Shown: one piece after another, positions 16,266-25,105 of the stretch
Layout of the letters: every line of letters begins with the position of its first letter
Position numbering within the stretch: position 1 is the first letter of the stretch
Source: Chloroflexota bacterium
GTDB taxonomy: Bacteria; Chloroflexota; Dehalococcoidia; GIF9; AB-539-J10
Assembly: GCA_013388845.1 (NCBI GenBank)
Contig: JACAEN010000026.1
Span: 1-37,327 of the forward strand
Direction: 5' to 3'
DNA: 37,327 nt
Translations under genes and position numbers: made by a program
Notes under the pieces: model-generated
Told to the model about the DNA's origin: nothing
Database searches by the model: none
The model's input: only the letters and a program-made list of their open reading frames with translations

Positions 16266-17348
16266 CTAGACGTCGGGAGGCGGTTCAGTCCGGGGTAATA
16301 CCTTAGCCAATTCTTCAAAAAGACGACGCTGTTCTCTATCCAAATGTTGCGGCGTCACTATGTTGACTTTGATAAGCAGGTCTCCTCTCCCCCGACCATC
16401 AACGTGGGTGACCCCCTTGCCTTTGAAGCGAAAGGTTTTCCCATTTTGAGTTCCTGGTGGTATTTTTAACTCCACCTTTCCATCTAAAGATGGCACTCTC
16501 ACCTCATCACCCAAGGCAGCTTGAGCAAAATTGATGGGTAACTCGTAGAGAATGTCACTGCCATCTCTATGGAACAAATTGTGCGGCTTCACTGAGAGGG
16601 TGACATAAAGGTCGCCTGGGTGACCTCCATACAAGCCAGCGCTTCCTTCTCCATCCACGCACAATCGGTATCCATCATCCACACCAGCTGGGATGTCAAC
16701 CCTTATTTTGCGCATCACCTTTTTTCTTCCCCTTCCTTGGCATTGAGAACAGGGATTGTTTATTACAGCCCCACTGCCTCCACAGCGTGAGCAAGTAGTG
16801 GTACTGGTGTAGCGCCCAAAAATACTTTGTAGCACTCTCCTGACTTGCCCAGTGCCGCGACACTCAGGACAGGTCTCGGGATTTGTCCCTCGTTCGCTGC
16901 CAATGCCATGACAGGAAGGGCAGAACTCGATGCGTTGTATTTCAACTTCTTTACTGCAGCCGAATACCGCTTCCTCAAAGGAGAGGGTGAGGTGACTTCG
17001 TAGGCTCTCCCCTTTCTGGGGAATACGCTGAGCCGTCTGCCCAAAAGAGGTGCCAAAAACATCTCCCCAGAAAGCTTCAAAGATATCTCCCAGCCCGCCG
17101 AAGCCAAAATCAGGAAAACCTCCCTCAACATCCACTCGGCCATAGCGGTCGTATCTACGCCTTTTCTCAGGGTCGGAGAGAACCTGGTAGGCCTCGTTTA
17201 TTTCCTTAAATTTCTCCTCGGCTCCTGACTCTTTATTGCGGTCGGGATGGTACTGTTTCGCTAAGTTACGAAAAGCCCTCTTAATTTCCTCGTCACTGGC
17301 GTTTCGAGGCACTCCCAGCACTTCATAGTAATCTTGTTTTATCGCCAT
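16266..17348 (-). CDS. dnaJ: Chaperone DnaJ (type I)
   Basis: A 360-residue Hsp40 co-chaperone that delivers clients to DnaK and stimulates its ATPase. It has a J domain (5-68) with HPD at 34-36, a short Gly/Phe-rich linker, and a full zinc-finger region with four CxxCxGxG motifs (143-207: [32 protein letters not shown]). A substrate-binding C-terminal domain follows. No dnaK or grpE is in the window. A promoter lies directly upstream, and the ATG has AAAGG very close to it. The window holds a second J protein of different type in the hspR operon. Confidence 0.96.
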   Translation of the reverse strand: MAIKQDYYEVLGVPRNASDEEIKRAFRNLAKQYHPDRNKESGAEEKFKEINEAYQVLSDPEKRRRYDRYGRVDVEGGFPDFGFGGLGDIFEAFWGDVFGTSFGQTAQRIPQKGESLRSHLTLSFEEAVFGCSKEVEIQRIEFCPSCHGIGSERGTNPETCPECRGTGQVRRVLQSIFGRYTSTTTCSRCGGSGAVINNPCSQCQGRGRKKVMRKIRVDIPAGVDDGYRLCVDGEGSAGLYGGHPGDLYVTLSVKPHNLFHRDGSDILYELPINFAQAALGDEVRVPSLDGKVELKIPPGTQNGKTFRFKGKGVTHVDGRGRGDLLIKVNIVTPQHLDREQRRLFEELAKVLPRTEPPPDV

Positions 17349-17356
17349 AACCTTTA

Positions 17357-17386
17357 AGTATAGCTCTTAAATGCTTATGATGACAA
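17357..17386 (-). promoter_or_regulatory. Sigma-70 promoter of dnaJ
   Basis: On the minus strand TTGTCA (17386-17381) is followed after 18 bases by TATACT (17362-17357). The ATG at 17348 lies only eight bases downstream of the -10, so the transcript would be leaderless or nearly so. No CIRCE inverted repeat is present. Confidence 0.55.
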
Positions 17387-17429
17387 CTTTGACAATAGAG
17401 ATGGGTGGTAAACAACCTCACACAGGAAG

Positions 17430-18020
17430 GTGGCAAATATTCGACGTCTTAAGAAGTGGTATAATCACAGAGTTGTGAAGCAACAGATTGAAAAAATCCT
17501 CCGTAATCGTCAGAAAAAGATAATCATTGATGCAAAGCGCAGAGCCTCCGCCGTGCTCATACCTCTGTTTTATAGCCAGGGGCAATATCATGTCCTATTT
17601 ACCGAGCGGAGCGAGGAGGTGAACTTTCACAAGGGACAGGTCTGCTTTCCCGGCGGAACCCGTGAGCCATCTGATTCCAGCCTACTTCAAACTGCTCTCA
17701 GAGAGGCTGAGGAAGAAATAGGTCTAAAGGCTAAAGATGTGGAAGTTTTGGGAGAGTTTGACGATAATGTGACGTTCACCAGTGACTATGTCATCTCGCC
17801 TTTTGTGGCCCTCATACCCTACCCTTATCCTCTCAAAGCCGATGGTAGAGAAATCAAGGAAATTTTTTCTATTCCATTGTCATTTTTGATGGATGAGGCT
17901 AATTTTGAGCGAGATTCTGGCGCATACAAATACGAAGGGCATGTTATATGGGGGGCTACTGCCAGGATTCTAAAGCAGTTCATGGAATTGCTGAAATCTG
18001 AGAGTGGGGCCTTGCGCTAA
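17430..18020 (+). CDS. Nudix hydrolase, CoA pyrophosphatase-like
   Basis: A 196-residue Nudix protein of the NudL / UPF0035 type, whose members cleave CoA and its derivatives to phosphopantetheine and 3',5'-ADP. The diagnostic upstream stretch is VLFTERSEEVNFHKGQVCFP (55-74), followed by the Nudix box from Gly75 to Leu99 with REAEEEIGL at its end. VISPFVALIPYPYP then matches the family. The start is a GTG immediately preceded by AGGAAG, too close for normal spacing; a GTG at codon 16 is an alternative start. It stops exactly where the convergent hsp20 gene stops, with no base between. Substrate is inferred from family. Confidence 0.85.
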   Translation: MANIRRLKKWYNHRVVKQQIEKILRNRQKKIIIDAKRRASAVLIPLFYSQGQYHVLFTERSEEVNFHKGQVCFPGGTREPSDSSLLQTALREAEEEIGLKAKDVEVLGEFDDNVTFTSDYVISPFVALIPYPYPLKADGREIKEIFSIPLSFLMDEANFERDSGAYKYEGHVIWGATARILKQFMELLKSESGALR

Positions 18021-18476
18021 TTATTTCTTTTCCTTAGCCTTGACTTTGATTGCTTTGGGTTTTACCTCTTCAGCCTTGGGTATAGTGATGGTTAGGACGC
18101 CGTCCTCCATCGTTGCCTCAGCCTTGTCTGGCTTAAGCCCGCTGGGAAGAACCACGCTGCGGGAAAAGGAACCGTAGCGTCTCTCTTGGTATAGGTAATC
18201 CTCTTTCTTGACCTCTTGTTCCGCTTTGTGCTCTCCCTTGATGGTCAAGGTGTTGCCAGTGATGTCAATGCTGACATCCTCTGACTTCACCCCCGGCAAG
18301 GCTGCCTTGACCACGACCTCGTTAGGAGTCTGGTAGACATCCAGGGCGGGCATTGCTGTCTCACCAAGAGCAGCTAAGACGCGAGAAGGACGGACAAAGC
18401 TGTCTTCGAACAGCCTATCCATTGCCTGTCTCAGGCTCATAAGTTCCGTAAAGGGATGCCATCTTTCTATAGCCAT
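18021..18476 (-). CDS. Hsp20 / alpha-crystallin small heat-shock protein
   Basis: A 151-residue ATP-independent holdase that binds unfolding proteins under stress. The N-terminal arm ERWHPFTELMSLRQAMDRLF is followed by an alpha-crystallin domain (about 45-140) with ALPGVKSEDVSIDI, GNTLTIKGEHKAE and the hallmark MEDGVLTITIP (A-x-x-x-(D/N)-GVL). A charged Lys/Glu tail ends the protein. The ATG is preceded by AAAGGAGGTGATG, a nearly complete anti-Shine-Dalgarno match. It is transcribed divergently from the cbpA-hspR-clpC operon and shares its regulatory region, so HspR may control it too. Confidence 0.95.
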   Translation of the reverse strand: MAIERWHPFTELMSLRQAMDRLFEDSFVRPSRVLAALGETAMPALDVYQTPNEVVVKAALPGVKSEDVSIDITGNTLTIKGEHKAEQEVKKEDYLYQERRYGSFSRSVVLPSGLKPDKAEATMEDGVLTITIPKAEEVKPKAIKVKAKEKK

Positions 18477-18534
18477 TTACATCACCTCCTTTCTTTAATT
18501 ATTTTTACTGAGCCCCACTCCCAGTTCAAGTAGA

Positions 18535-18563
18535 ATTATAGAAATGTTAAACAATTTTGTCAA
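18535..18563 (-). promoter_or_regulatory. Perfect-consensus promoter of hsp20
   Basis: On the minus strand TTGACA (18563-18558), 17 bases, TATAAT (18540-18535). The leader to the ATG at 18476 is about 52 bases. The -35 box lies inside the inverted repeat at 18557-18575. Confidence 0.75.
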
Positions 18564-18575
18564 ATCCTTTCACAA
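18557..18575. promoter_or_regulatory. Inverted repeat over the hsp20 -35 box, candidate operator
   Basis: TTGTCAAA-TCC-TTTCACAA has eight-base arms with a single mismatch. It covers the -35 of the hsp20 promoter and lies 18 bases upstream of the cbpA -35, a position suited to repress one or both. It does not match the actinobacterial HspR site HAIR or CIRCE. HspR from the downstream operon is the obvious candidate ligand, but this is inference. Confidence 0.4.
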
Positions 18576-18592
18576 TGTTAATTTAAGAAAAG

Positions 18593-18621
18593 TTGACAAT
18601 TTTTTTGAAAAATTTTATAAT
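18593..18621 (+). promoter_or_regulatory. Perfect-consensus promoter of cbpA-hspR-clpC
   Basis: TTGACA (18593-18598), 17 bases, TATAAT (18616-18621). The spacer itself is a palindrome: AATTTTT (18598-18604), TTG, AAAAATT (18608-18614), which could hold a repressor dimer. Transcription would begin near 18628, about 35 bases before the cbpA ATG. Confidence 0.8.
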
Positions 18622-18662
18622 GTGGCGAAAGCAATTAAACCACGGGAAAGACATTGCGAAAG

Positions 18663-19649
18663 ATGGCAGGCAAAGATTATTACCAGATCCTGGGTGTAGA
18701 TAGGACTGCTTCGGAAAAGGAAATCAAGCAGGCCTACCGCCGTTTGGCACGCCAGTATCACCCTGACCTCAATCCTCGCGACAAATCGGCTGAGGCCAAA
18801 TTTAAGGAGATAAATGCCGCTTACGAGGTTCTTTCCGATCCGGAAAAGCGGAGGAAATATGACCAGTTTGGTGACCAATGGGAATATGCTGAGCAATTTG
18901 CCAAATCCGGTGGGCCAGGGAGAGTTAGGTGGGATTTCGGTACGGGTGGCACGACTTTTGAATATGGCGACCTGAGCGGCCTTGGTGACATTTTCTTGAG
19001 CTTGTTCGGCGATTCCGGCATAGGCTTCAGGATGAGGCGCGGACCACAACGTGGTCAGGATATAGAGTCTCCCATTGAGGTAACTCTTGAAGAGGCTTAT
19101 CACGGCTCCACGCGGGTCATACAGCTTCAGGCCGCGGAGCCCTGCACAGCTTGTGGAGGCACGGGCCGAGTGGGCAATCGAGTCTGCACTATTTGTAATG
19201 GTGCCGGTGGAAAAGTAATCCCCAAGCGCCTGGAAGTCAAGATTCCCGCGGGAGTTAGAGATGGCTCAAAGATTCGCATAGCTGGAGAAGGTGGCTCTGG
19301 GCGTGCCGGTGGCAGCAAAGGCGACCTCTATCTTGTCGTGAAGGTTCTGCCCCACAAGCTCTTTGAGCGTAAGGGAGATGACCTTTATACTGAGGTGTCC
19401 GTGCCTTTAGCCACTGCCGTGCTGGGTGGCGAGGTTGGATTGCCAACCTTGAATGGAAATCTGGCTCTCAAGATACCACCGGAGACTCAGAACGGCAAGG
19501 TTTTCCGCTTGGCCGGAAAAGGCATGCCACGGCTGGGCAATGCCAGTTATGGCGACATATTCGCCAGGGTAAAAGTGGTGCTGCCTACTAACTTAACTGA
19601 CGAAGAAAAGAAGCTATTTGAGAGGTTACGGTCTCTGCGACCTACATAA
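18663..19649 (+). CDS. DnaJ-like co-chaperone (CbpA-type with half zinc finger)
   Basis: A 328-residue Hsp40 protein. The J domain is at residues 3-68 with HPD at 33-35, then a Gly-rich linker to about residue 125 containing [11 protein letters not shown] reduced zinc site has only two CxxCxGxG motifs (CTACGGTG and CTICNGAG, 161-182) instead of four, followed by the DnaJ C-terminal fold ([20 protein letters not shown]). It is thus between DnaJ and CbpA in structure. A TTG at 18654 is in frame and better placed after GGGAAAG, but [11 protein letters not shown] at 18663 is the usual family start. First gene of a heat-shock operon with hspR 14 bases downstream; its product probably works with DnaK, encoded elsewhere. 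Confidence 0.9.
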   Translation: MAGKDYYQILGVDRTASEKEIKQAYRRLARQYHPDLNPRDKSAEAKFKEINAAYEVLSDPEKRRKYDQFGDQWEYAEQFAKSGGPGRVRWDFGTGGTTFEYGDLSGLGDIFLSLFGDSGIGFRMRRGPQRGQDIESPIEVTLEEAYHGSTRVIQLQAAEPCTACGGTGRVGNRVCTICNGAGGKVIPKRLEVKIPAGVRDGSKIRIAGEGGSGRAGGSKGDLYLVVKVLPHKLFERKGDDLYTEVSVPLATAVLGGEVGLPTLNGNLALKIPPETQNGKVFRLAGKGMPRLGNASYGDIFARVKVVLPTNLTDEEKKLFERLRSLRPT

Positions 19650-19663
19650 AGCGAGGTGCCACG

Positions 19664-20026
19664 ATGATGGACTGGGAATCCAAACCAAGATATGTGATAA
19701 GCGTAGCCGCCAGGATGGTGGGCATAGAAGCTCATACATTGCGTTATTACGAAAGGCTGGGGTTGGTGCAGCCAGAGCGTTCCAGTGGCAATAGACGTCT
19801 CTATTCGGAGGAGGACATTGAGCGGTTACGCTATATTAAAGCTCTGATGAGTGATTGTGGCGTTAATTTAGCTGGGGTGGAGGTGGCGCTGAGGTTGATG
19901 CAGAGAATGAAGGAGATGCAACAGCAAATTGAGGAAATGGAGAGGAAAATCCAGAGAATTGCTGAAGCTGAAATACAGGATGTGATACAGGACATAATAG
20001 AAGACGCAGAATGGAAGGAGGTATAG
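19664..20026 (+). CDS. hspR: MerR-family heat-shock regulator HspR
   Basis: A 120-residue MerR-type winged-helix regulator: YVISVAARMVGIEAHTLRYY (recognition helix region), ERLGLVQPERSSGNRRLYSE (wing), and GVNLAGVEVALRLMQRM, the HspR hallmark. A coiled coil follows (KEMQQQIEEMERKIQRIAEA), used for dimerisation. HspR represses heat-shock operons, in known cases helped by DnaK as co-repressor. Two consecutive ATG codons are possible. It sits between a J-protein gene and clpC, so autoregulation of the whole operon is expected from family knowledge; the palindromes near 18557 and 18598 are candidate sites. Confidence 0.9.
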   Translation: MMDWESKPRYVISVAARMVGIEAHTLRYYERLGLVQPERSSGNRRLYSEEDIERLRYIKALMSDCGVNLAGVEVALRLMQRMKEMQQQIEEMERKIQRIAEAEIQDVIQDIIEDAEWKEV

Positions 20027-20030
20027 AAAA

Positions 20031-22466
20031 TTGAGACCGGAGAGATTTACTGAACAGGCACAGGAGGTTTTAGCCGCCTCACAAGAACTAGTTCGTCGCT
20101 ATCACCATAACCAGTGGGATGTGGAGCATGTTCTATTGGCCTTGTTGGAGCAGGAAAAGGGGATAGCTCGCGAAATATTACAAGAATTAAGCGTGGATGC
20201 TGAGGTGATAAGAAGGCGTGTAGAAGCCACGCTTGAGCGTTTTCCCAAGGTAGCCTATGAGACAGGGCAAATTTATGCTACTCCACGAGTTGCTGCCCTT
20301 CTCGAAAATGCCAATAGGGAGGCTGACAGGCTCAAGGACGAGTTTGTTAGCACTGAGCATTTGCTCATTGCTATTGCCGGCGAAACCAGAGGCGAGGCCG
20401 CGGCAATTCTAGCTGAGTCTGGCATTAACCAGGAAAAGATTTATCAAGCCTTGCAGAAAATTCGTGGCGGACATCGAGTTACCGACCGTCAAGCGGAAAG
20501 CAAATACCGCTCTTTGGAAAAGTATGGCCATGACCTCACGGAGTTAGCTCGTCAGGGCAAACTCGACCCCGTGATTGGTCGGGAGAATGAGATTAAACGT
20601 GTGATACAAATACTGTCCCGGCGTACCAAGAACAATCCTGTGATTATTGGCGACGCCGGGGTGGGCAAGACGGCTATCGCTGAAGGACTGGCTCAGAAGA
20701 TTGTCGCTGAGGATGTCCCCGATTCTTTGAAAGGAAAGAAGGTGGTGGCCTTAGACATGGGAGCACTGGTGGCGGGAAGCAAATTCCGCGGGGAGTTTGA
20801 AGAAAGGTTGAAGGCGGTTCTGGACGAAGTCCGGCAGGCGGCCGGTGAAGTTATCATGTTCATTGATGAGCTTCACACCGTGGTCGGAGCTGGGGCTGCT
20901 GAAGGGGCGATTGACGCCAGCAATATGTTGAAGCCTGTCTTGGCTCGTGGTGAGATTCAATGTATCGGGGCTACTACCCTGGACGAATATCGCAAACATG
21001 TAGAGAAAGACAAGGCGCTGGAGAGGCGTTTCCAGCCTGTTTACCTCAGTGAACCAAGCGTGGAGGCCACTATAGAGATGCTGCGAGGGCTTCGTCCCCG
21101 ATACGAAGCACACCACAAAATAAAGATTGATGATTCCGCTCTAGTAGCTGCCGCCAAGTTGAGCCAGAGGTATATATCCGATAGATTCCTGCCCGACAAG
21201 GCCATTGACTTGATTGACGAAGCCGCCAGCAAGCTACGAATCGAGATGGAAAGCGCTCCTGAGGGAGTTAAAACTCTGGACCGAAAAATAAAACACCTCA
21301 GAGACGAGGAAGAGGCAGCTTCGCAACGTCAGGACTATAAGAAAGCTGCCGAATTGAAAGCGGAAAGGTTACGCCTGGAGCAAGAACATAATCAAGCTAA
21401 GCTAAAGTGGCAGAAGGAGAAGAAAATCGATAGTGTGGTAGACGAGGAGGATATCGCCGAATTGGTGGCTCAATGGACGGGCATCCCCGTTTCCCGAATG
21501 ATGGAAACGGAGACTGATAAATTGGTTCACATGGAAGAAAGAATTCATCAGAGGATAGTGGACCAGGAAGAGGCTGTGGCTGCTGTTTCGGAGGCTATCA
21601 AGCGAGGCCGAGCCGGGCTCAAGGACCCCAAACGCCCGATTGGCAGCTTTATCTTCCTTGGCCCTACCGGTGTAGGAAAAACTGAATTGGCTCGTGCTTT
21701 GGCTGAATTCCTTTTCGACGACGAAGAGGCTATGGTGAGACTGGACATGTCGGAATATATGGAAAAGCACACTGTATCTCGTCTTATCGGGGCGCCACCA
21801 GGATATGTGGGCTATGAGGAAGGCGGACAATTGACAGAGGCAGTGCGTCGTCGTCCCTACCGGGTCATCCTCTTCGATGAGGTTGAAAAAGCTCATCCTG
21901 ATGTCTTCAATATATTACTACAGTTGCTGGAGGACGGCCGGCTTACCGATGGGCATGGGCGGACTGTGGACTTCAAAAACACAGTGGTCATCATGACCAG
22001 TAACTTAGGCACCGAGGAATTCCAACGCGGGGGGATTGGCTTTCCTCGCAAAGAAGGGGTCGACGAACAGAGAATGAAAACTGCTATAGAAAGTGCTTTA
22101 AAGCGAACCTTCCGCCCCGAGTTACTTAATAGGATAGACGATGTCATTATATTTCATCCTCTAACTGAGGAGCACTTAAAGAGCATAGTTGACCTTCTTA
22201 TCCGTGAGGTAGAAAAGAGGTTAGCTGAGCGTAATATTAAGCTTGAAGTGAGTGAAGAAGCCAAAGCTTGGTTAGTTCAGAAAGGCTATGACCCAGTATA
22301 CGGGGCTCGCCCCTTACGCCGAGCTATTCAGAAGTATGTAGAGAATCCCATATCGGCGAAGATATTGCAGGGTGAGTTCAAAGAAGGAGATACCATAGCT
22401 ATTAGCTTGCAGGAGGATAACCTGAGCTTTGCGGCTCTGAAAACTGCCCGGGCTAAAACTAAATAA
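20031..22466 (+). CDS. clpC: AAA+ unfoldase ClpC (ClpA/B family)
   Basis: An 811-residue double-ring Hsp100 ATPase. It has two N-terminal Clp repeats (1-145), AAA domain 1 with GDAGVGKTA (about 208) and MFIDELHTV, a short middle region with a UVR-like stretch ([20 protein letters not shown]), and AAA domain 2 with GPTGVGKTE (about 544) and [12 protein letters not shown]2-small domain ends it. The short middle region and the loop [11 protein letters not shown], resembling the ClpP-docking (I/L/V)GF loop, favour ClpC (a ClpP partner) over the disaggregase ClpB, which is usually about 860 residues. The start is TTG, with AAGGAGGT eight bases upstream. Four bases separate it from hspR. HspR operons more often carry clpB, so the name is given with some caution. 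Confidence 0.85.
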   Translation: MRPERFTEQAQEVLAASQELVRRYHHNQWDVEHVLLALLEQEKGIAREILQELSVDAEVIRRRVEATLERFPKVAYETGQIYATPRVAALLENANREADRLKDEFVSTEHLLIAIAGETRGEAAAILAESGINQEKIYQALQKIRGGHRVTDRQAESKYRSLEKYGHDLTELARQGKLDPVIGRENEIKRVIQILSRRTKNNPVIIGDAGVGKTAIAEGLAQKIVAEDVPDSLKGKKVVALDMGALVAGSKFRGEFEERLKAVLDEVRQAAGEVIMFIDELHTVVGAGAAEGAIDASNMLKPVLARGEIQCIGATTLDEYRKHVEKDKALERRFQPVYLSEPSVEATIEMLRGLRPRYEAHHKIKIDDSALVAAAKLSQRYISDRFLPDKAIDLIDEAASKLRIEMESAPEGVKTLDRKIKHLRDEEEAASQRQDYKKAAELKAERLRLEQEHNQAKLKWQKEKKIDSVVDEEDIAELVAQWTGIPVSRMMETETDKLVHMEERIHQRIVDQEEAVAAVSEAIKRGRAGLKDPKRPIGSFIFLGPTGVGKTELARALAEFLFDDEEAMVRLDMSEYMEKHTVSRLIGAPPGYVGYEEGGQLTEAVRRRPYRVILFDEVEKAHPDVFNILLQLLEDGRLTDGHGRTVDFKNTVVIMTSNLGTEEFQRGGIGFPRKEGVDEQRMKTAIESALKRTFRPELLNRIDDVIIFHPLTEEHLKSIVDLLIREVEKRLAERNIKLEVSEEAKAWLVQKGYDPVYGARPLRRAIQKYVENPISAKILQGEFKEGDTIAISLQEDNLSFAALKTARAKTK

Positions 22467-22506
22467 AAGATTGTTCAGCAACTCGCTCTCCTCCAGAAGC
22501 TTTTTT

Positions 22507-22609
22507 CTTTGTCATTCTGAGGAGTCCCGGTGAACCGGGACGACGAAGAATCTCAGGATGCCGTCCTGAGCTATGTGAAAGATTCTTCGCTACGCTCAGA
22601 ATGACAAAG
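22507..22609. repeat. 103-bp multi-hairpin inverted repeat (TCATTCTGAG type)
   Basis: Perfect 15-bp inverted ends CTTTGTCATTCTGAG / CTCAGAATGACAAAG enclose a second pair CGAAGAATCT (22544-22553) / AGATTCTTCG (22580-22589). Two local hairpins lie inside: TCCCGGT-GA-ACCGGGA (22525-22540) and CAGGA-TGCCG-TCCTG (22554-22568). It fills most of the gap between clpC and glyS. This is a MITE/REP-like element; it may also end clpC transcription. Confidence 0.85.
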
Positions 22610-22705
22610 TAATACTATTAAATAATCTCCTGTTCATCCCCTTTGACGCTTGTGAGCAAAGCTGGTAAGCTAAGCTCCGATGCATCGGGGAAAGGAGATT
22701 TGAGT

Positions 22706-24052
22706 ATGCCTGCCAAGGTAGATATGGACAAAATCGTTTCTCTGTGTAAGCGGAGGGGGTTTATTTTTCCCAGTAGCGAAATATATGGTGGCTTATCCAG
22801 TTGCTGGGATTATGGTCCCATGGGGGTGGAGCTTAAGCGTAATGTTAAGGAAGCTTGGTGGAAAGCGATAGTCCAGGATCGGGATGACGTAGTAGGCTTG
22901 GATACATCAATCATGATGCATCCTGGAGTTTGGGCAGCCAGCGGCCACATTGATAGCTTCACAGACCCCTTGGTGGAGTGCAAATCGTGTCACCTGAGGT
23001 GGCGGGCCACCGAAATAGAAGGCAAGAAATGCCCCCAATGTGGTGGCGAGCTGACCGAGCCTCGCATGTTCAACCTGATGTTCAAGACTTTTATGGGTCC
23101 TGTAGAGGAGGAGGCCAGCACCATCTATCTCCGCCCCGAAACAGCCCAGGGCATATTCGTTAACTTTGAGAATGTCATCACCACCTCTAGGAAGAGGTTG
23201 CCTCTGGGCATCGCTCAGATAGGCAAGTCCTTCCGCAATGAAATCACCCCAGGCAACTTCATCTTCCGGACCAGAGAGTTTGAGCACATGGAACTGGAGT
23301 ACTTCGTCAAGCCCGGGACTGACCAAGAGTGGCTTGATTACTGGGTCAAGGAGAGGTTTGACTGGTATGTTAAACTGGGTATCAGGAAGGAAAATCTTCG
23401 CCTGCGCCGGCACGGCAAAGAAGAACTCGCTCACTATGCCAAGGATTGTTACGATATCGAGTATCTTTTTCCCATGGGGTGGTCGGAGTTGGAGGGCATA
23501 GCTAACAGGGGAGATTTCGACCTCACTCAGCATGCCAAATATAGCGGCAAGGACCTCAGTTACTATGATGCTGAGGCTGGCGAGAGGTATATTCCCTACG
23601 TCATCGAGCCTTCGGCGGGCGTCGACCGCTCTGTCTTGGCTTTCCTCATTGACGCCTATGATGAAGAGGTGGTTGAAGGGGAAAAGAGAACAGTTTTACA
23701 CCTTCGCCATTCCCTGGCTCCCATTAAAGTAGCTGTTTTGCCCTTAAGCAGGAATGAAAAGCTAACCCCTCTGGCTAAAGAGGTTTTCAAGCGACTATGC
23801 GCGAGCTTCGTGACCGACTACGATGATTCCCAAAGCATAGGGCGGAGATACCGGCGTCAGGACGAAATCGGCACCCCGTTCTGCGTTACCATAGATTTTG
23901 AATCCTTGGAAGATAAGCAGGTTACCATTCGAGATAGGGACACCCTGGCGCAAATTCGGGTGCCCATCGAGCAATTAGAAAGAACACTCGAAGCCAAACT
24001 CAAAGGAGAGGCTTTCGACGCCTCGCCCCTCTGGGCCACCAGGGAGAAATGA
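22706..24052 (+). CDS. glyS: Glycyl-tRNA synthetase (alpha2 type)
   Basis: A 449-residue class II aminoacyl-tRNA synthetase that charges tRNA-Gly. The start of the catalytic core is [20 protein letters not shown]; a zinc-binding insertion has [23 protein letters not shown]. Motif 2 is [20 protein letters not shown], and motif 3 is [14 protein letters not shown]. The C-terminal 100 residues are the HGTP anticodon-binding domain ([20 protein letters not shown]). The frame opens at a TTG at 22643, but the ATG at 22706 has AAAGGAGA correctly spaced and matches family length. A 12-bp palindrome CCGATGCATCGG (22677-22688) lies just upstream of that site and could fold over it. Many proteobacteria use the unrelated alpha2beta2 enzyme, so this form fits Chloroflexota among others. 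Confidence 0.96.
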   Translation: MPAKVDMDKIVSLCKRRGFIFPSSEIYGGLSSCWDYGPMGVELKRNVKEAWWKAIVQDRDDVVGLDTSIMMHPGVWAASGHIDSFTDPLVECKSCHLRWRATEIEGKKCPQCGGELTEPRMFNLMFKTFMGPVEEEASTIYLRPETAQGIFVNFENVITTSRKRLPLGIAQIGKSFRNEITPGNFIFRTREFEHMELEYFVKPGTDQEWLDYWVKERFDWYVKLGIRKENLRLRRHGKEELAHYAKDCYDIEYLFPMGWSELEGIANRGDFDLTQHAKYSGKDLSYYDAEAGERYIPYVIEPSAGVDRSVLAFLIDAYDEEVVEGEKRTVLHLRHSLAPIKVAVLPLSRNEKLTPLAKEVFKRLCASFVTDYDDSQSIGRRYRRQDEIGTPFCVTIDFESLEDKQVTIRDRDTLAQIRVPIEQLERTLEAKLKGEAFDASPLWATREK

Positions 24053-24129
24053 GCATTCTGCACTTTGCTGTGCCTCGTCATACAGTCATACAGTACCTGC
24101 CTATAGAATAAGTATAGAAAATAGGCATA

Positions 24130-24145
24130 AAAATAGATGTTAAGC
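24130..24145 (+). repeat. 16-bp direct repeat, copy 1
   Basis: AAAATAGATGTTAAGC occurs identically at 25080-25095. Each copy lies about 10-25 bases upstream of an accessory gene (HNH here, PD-(D/E)XK-like there). The interval 24053-24168 also has the inverted pair GCCTAT (24099-24104) / ATAGGC (24121-24126). Confidence 0.7.
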
Positions 24146-24168
24146 CCCGTAAAAAGAGGTGGATGAGA

Positions 24169-24903
24169 ATGGCACGCTGTATTTTCTGCATGACCAAAAC
24201 AGGACCATTTTCGACACGCGAGCATGTTTTGCCAGAGTCACTTGGTGGTGGTGAATGGGCAGTCTTGCCGAACGGACTCTTATGTGATTCTTGCCAGAAC
24301 AAATTTGGTTCTGAGATTGAACAACAGGCCCTTGGTGACTACCCATTTTCCCTCCTTCGTACATTTCTTGGTATCCCAACAAAGAAGGGTAAGGCCCCAT
24401 GGTTTGAAAGCTGGGAAGGAATAATACGCGCATCTCTTTTGCCGGGTACAGTTGGTTATGATCCAGCCCCTGTCTTCGAGCAAGCAGTTTTGGAAGGGAA
24501 AAAGACAGTGATTAGAGTTCTTGCACATCCTCTTAAGCCTGACATGATCTGTCGCTTTTTGCTAAAAATGGGTGTTGAGGTGGTTGCCTGGGACAATGAG
24601 CAAGACGTTTTTTGTTCGAAGTTCGATGAAGCCCGGCGGTTTGCCCTCACAGGTGAAAAGACAGGGAAGTGGTGGTATCTCCAAAGGGAAAGAATGGATG
24701 TGGTGTCACGCTGTTTCACTCAAGGAATCACGCCTGACGAATGGGCTAACAACGTAAAGCTCGAAGTGGCTAAACTGGAGGGAGAGCATGAGATGTTTCA
24801 TCTCTCCCTCTTATATCTCGACATGTTAGTTCCTCTTACTAGGGTAATTACGCCGCAGGTCGAGGGACTTGAGGAGCCCGAATATAGGCTGTTTTGGATA
24901 TAG
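24169..24903 (+). CDS. HNH-type nuclease domain protein (HNH_5-like)
   Basis: A 244-residue protein with an N-terminal zinc/HNH motif: CIFC (Cys4, Cys7), STREHVLPESLGG with His19, and GLLCDSCQNKFGSEIE with Cys39, Cys42 and Asn44. This matches the HNH_5 pattern CxxC...EHVxPxSLGG...CxxCNxxFG. The remaining 190 residues match nothing I recognise. ATGs at 24163 and 24169 are possible; GAGGTGG is correctly spaced for the second. An attC-like structure begins ten bases after the stop, so the gene may be an integron-type cassette. The role could be defence or mobile-element related, but is unknown. Confidence 0.75.
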   Translation: MARCIFCMTKTGPFSTREHVLPESLGGGEWAVLPNGLLCDSCQNKFGSEIEQQALGDYPFSLLRTFLGIPTKKGKAPWFESWEGIIRASLLPGTVGYDPAPVFEQAVLEGKKTVIRVLAHPLKPDMICRFLLKMGVEVVAWDNEQDVFCSKFDEARRFALTGEKTGKWWYLQRERMDVVSRCFTQGITPDEWANNVKLEVAKLEGEHEMFHLSLLYLDMLVPLTRVITPQVEGLEEPEYRLFWI

Positions 24904-24912
24904 GAAAACTAC

Positions 24913-24974
24913 GTCCAACAAAGGCGTGCAGACGGACGGCACATACGCGCCGCTGCTGATGCCGAGTATTATGC
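24913..24974 (+). other. attC-like recombination site, degenerate
   Basis: The left end GTCCAAC fits the integron core RYYYAAC exactly; the right end ATTATGC fits GTTRRRY at five of seven positions. Between them GGCGT, GCAG and CGG pair with ATGCC, CTGC and CCG, leaving an unpaired TG on one side and A on the other, like the extrahelical bases of attC sites. Length is 62 bases, within the attC range. No integrase is in the window. Confidence 0.4.
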
Positions 24975-24983
24975 CTTACAATT

Positions 24984-25059
24984 AAGGGGACACCATACAT
25001 ATCTCTTGATGTATATGAGAAAGCGACATAATCTTTGGAATTAAGTATAGTGTCCCCGA
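24984..25059. mobile_element. Transposase-less inverted-repeat element (GGGGACAC ends)
   Basis: AAGGGGACACCATAC at the left and GTATAGTGTCCCC at the right (24984 onward to about 25059) form imperfect inverted ends around roughly 50 A/T-rich bases that contain no gene. The GGGGACAC(T/C)ATACTTAATT type of end is familiar beside IS200-like / REP-associated transposases, so this is probably a non-autonomous copy. Confidence 0.55.
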
Positions 25060-25079
25060 AACTTAACTACTAAACGTAG

Positions 25080-25095
25080 AAAATAGATGTTAAGC
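25080..25095 (+). repeat. 16-bp direct repeat, copy 2
   Basis: Identical to the 16 bases at 24130-24145. It lies ten bases upstream of the PD-(D/E)XK-like gene. With copy 1 it brackets the HNH gene, the attC-like site and the inverted-repeat element. Confidence 0.7.
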
Positions 25096-25105
25096 TCGAA
25101 AGGCG

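Noticed and set aside
18511-18534. CTTGA...TCAGT on the minus strand as an HspR HAIR site
   Set aside because: The known site is CTTGAGT-N7-ACTCAAG; here the second half does not match and the spacing is wrong.
22643-22705. Longer glycyl-tRNA synthetase start at a TTG
   Set aside because: The region includes a palindrome and a strong ribosome site that serves the ATG at 22706.
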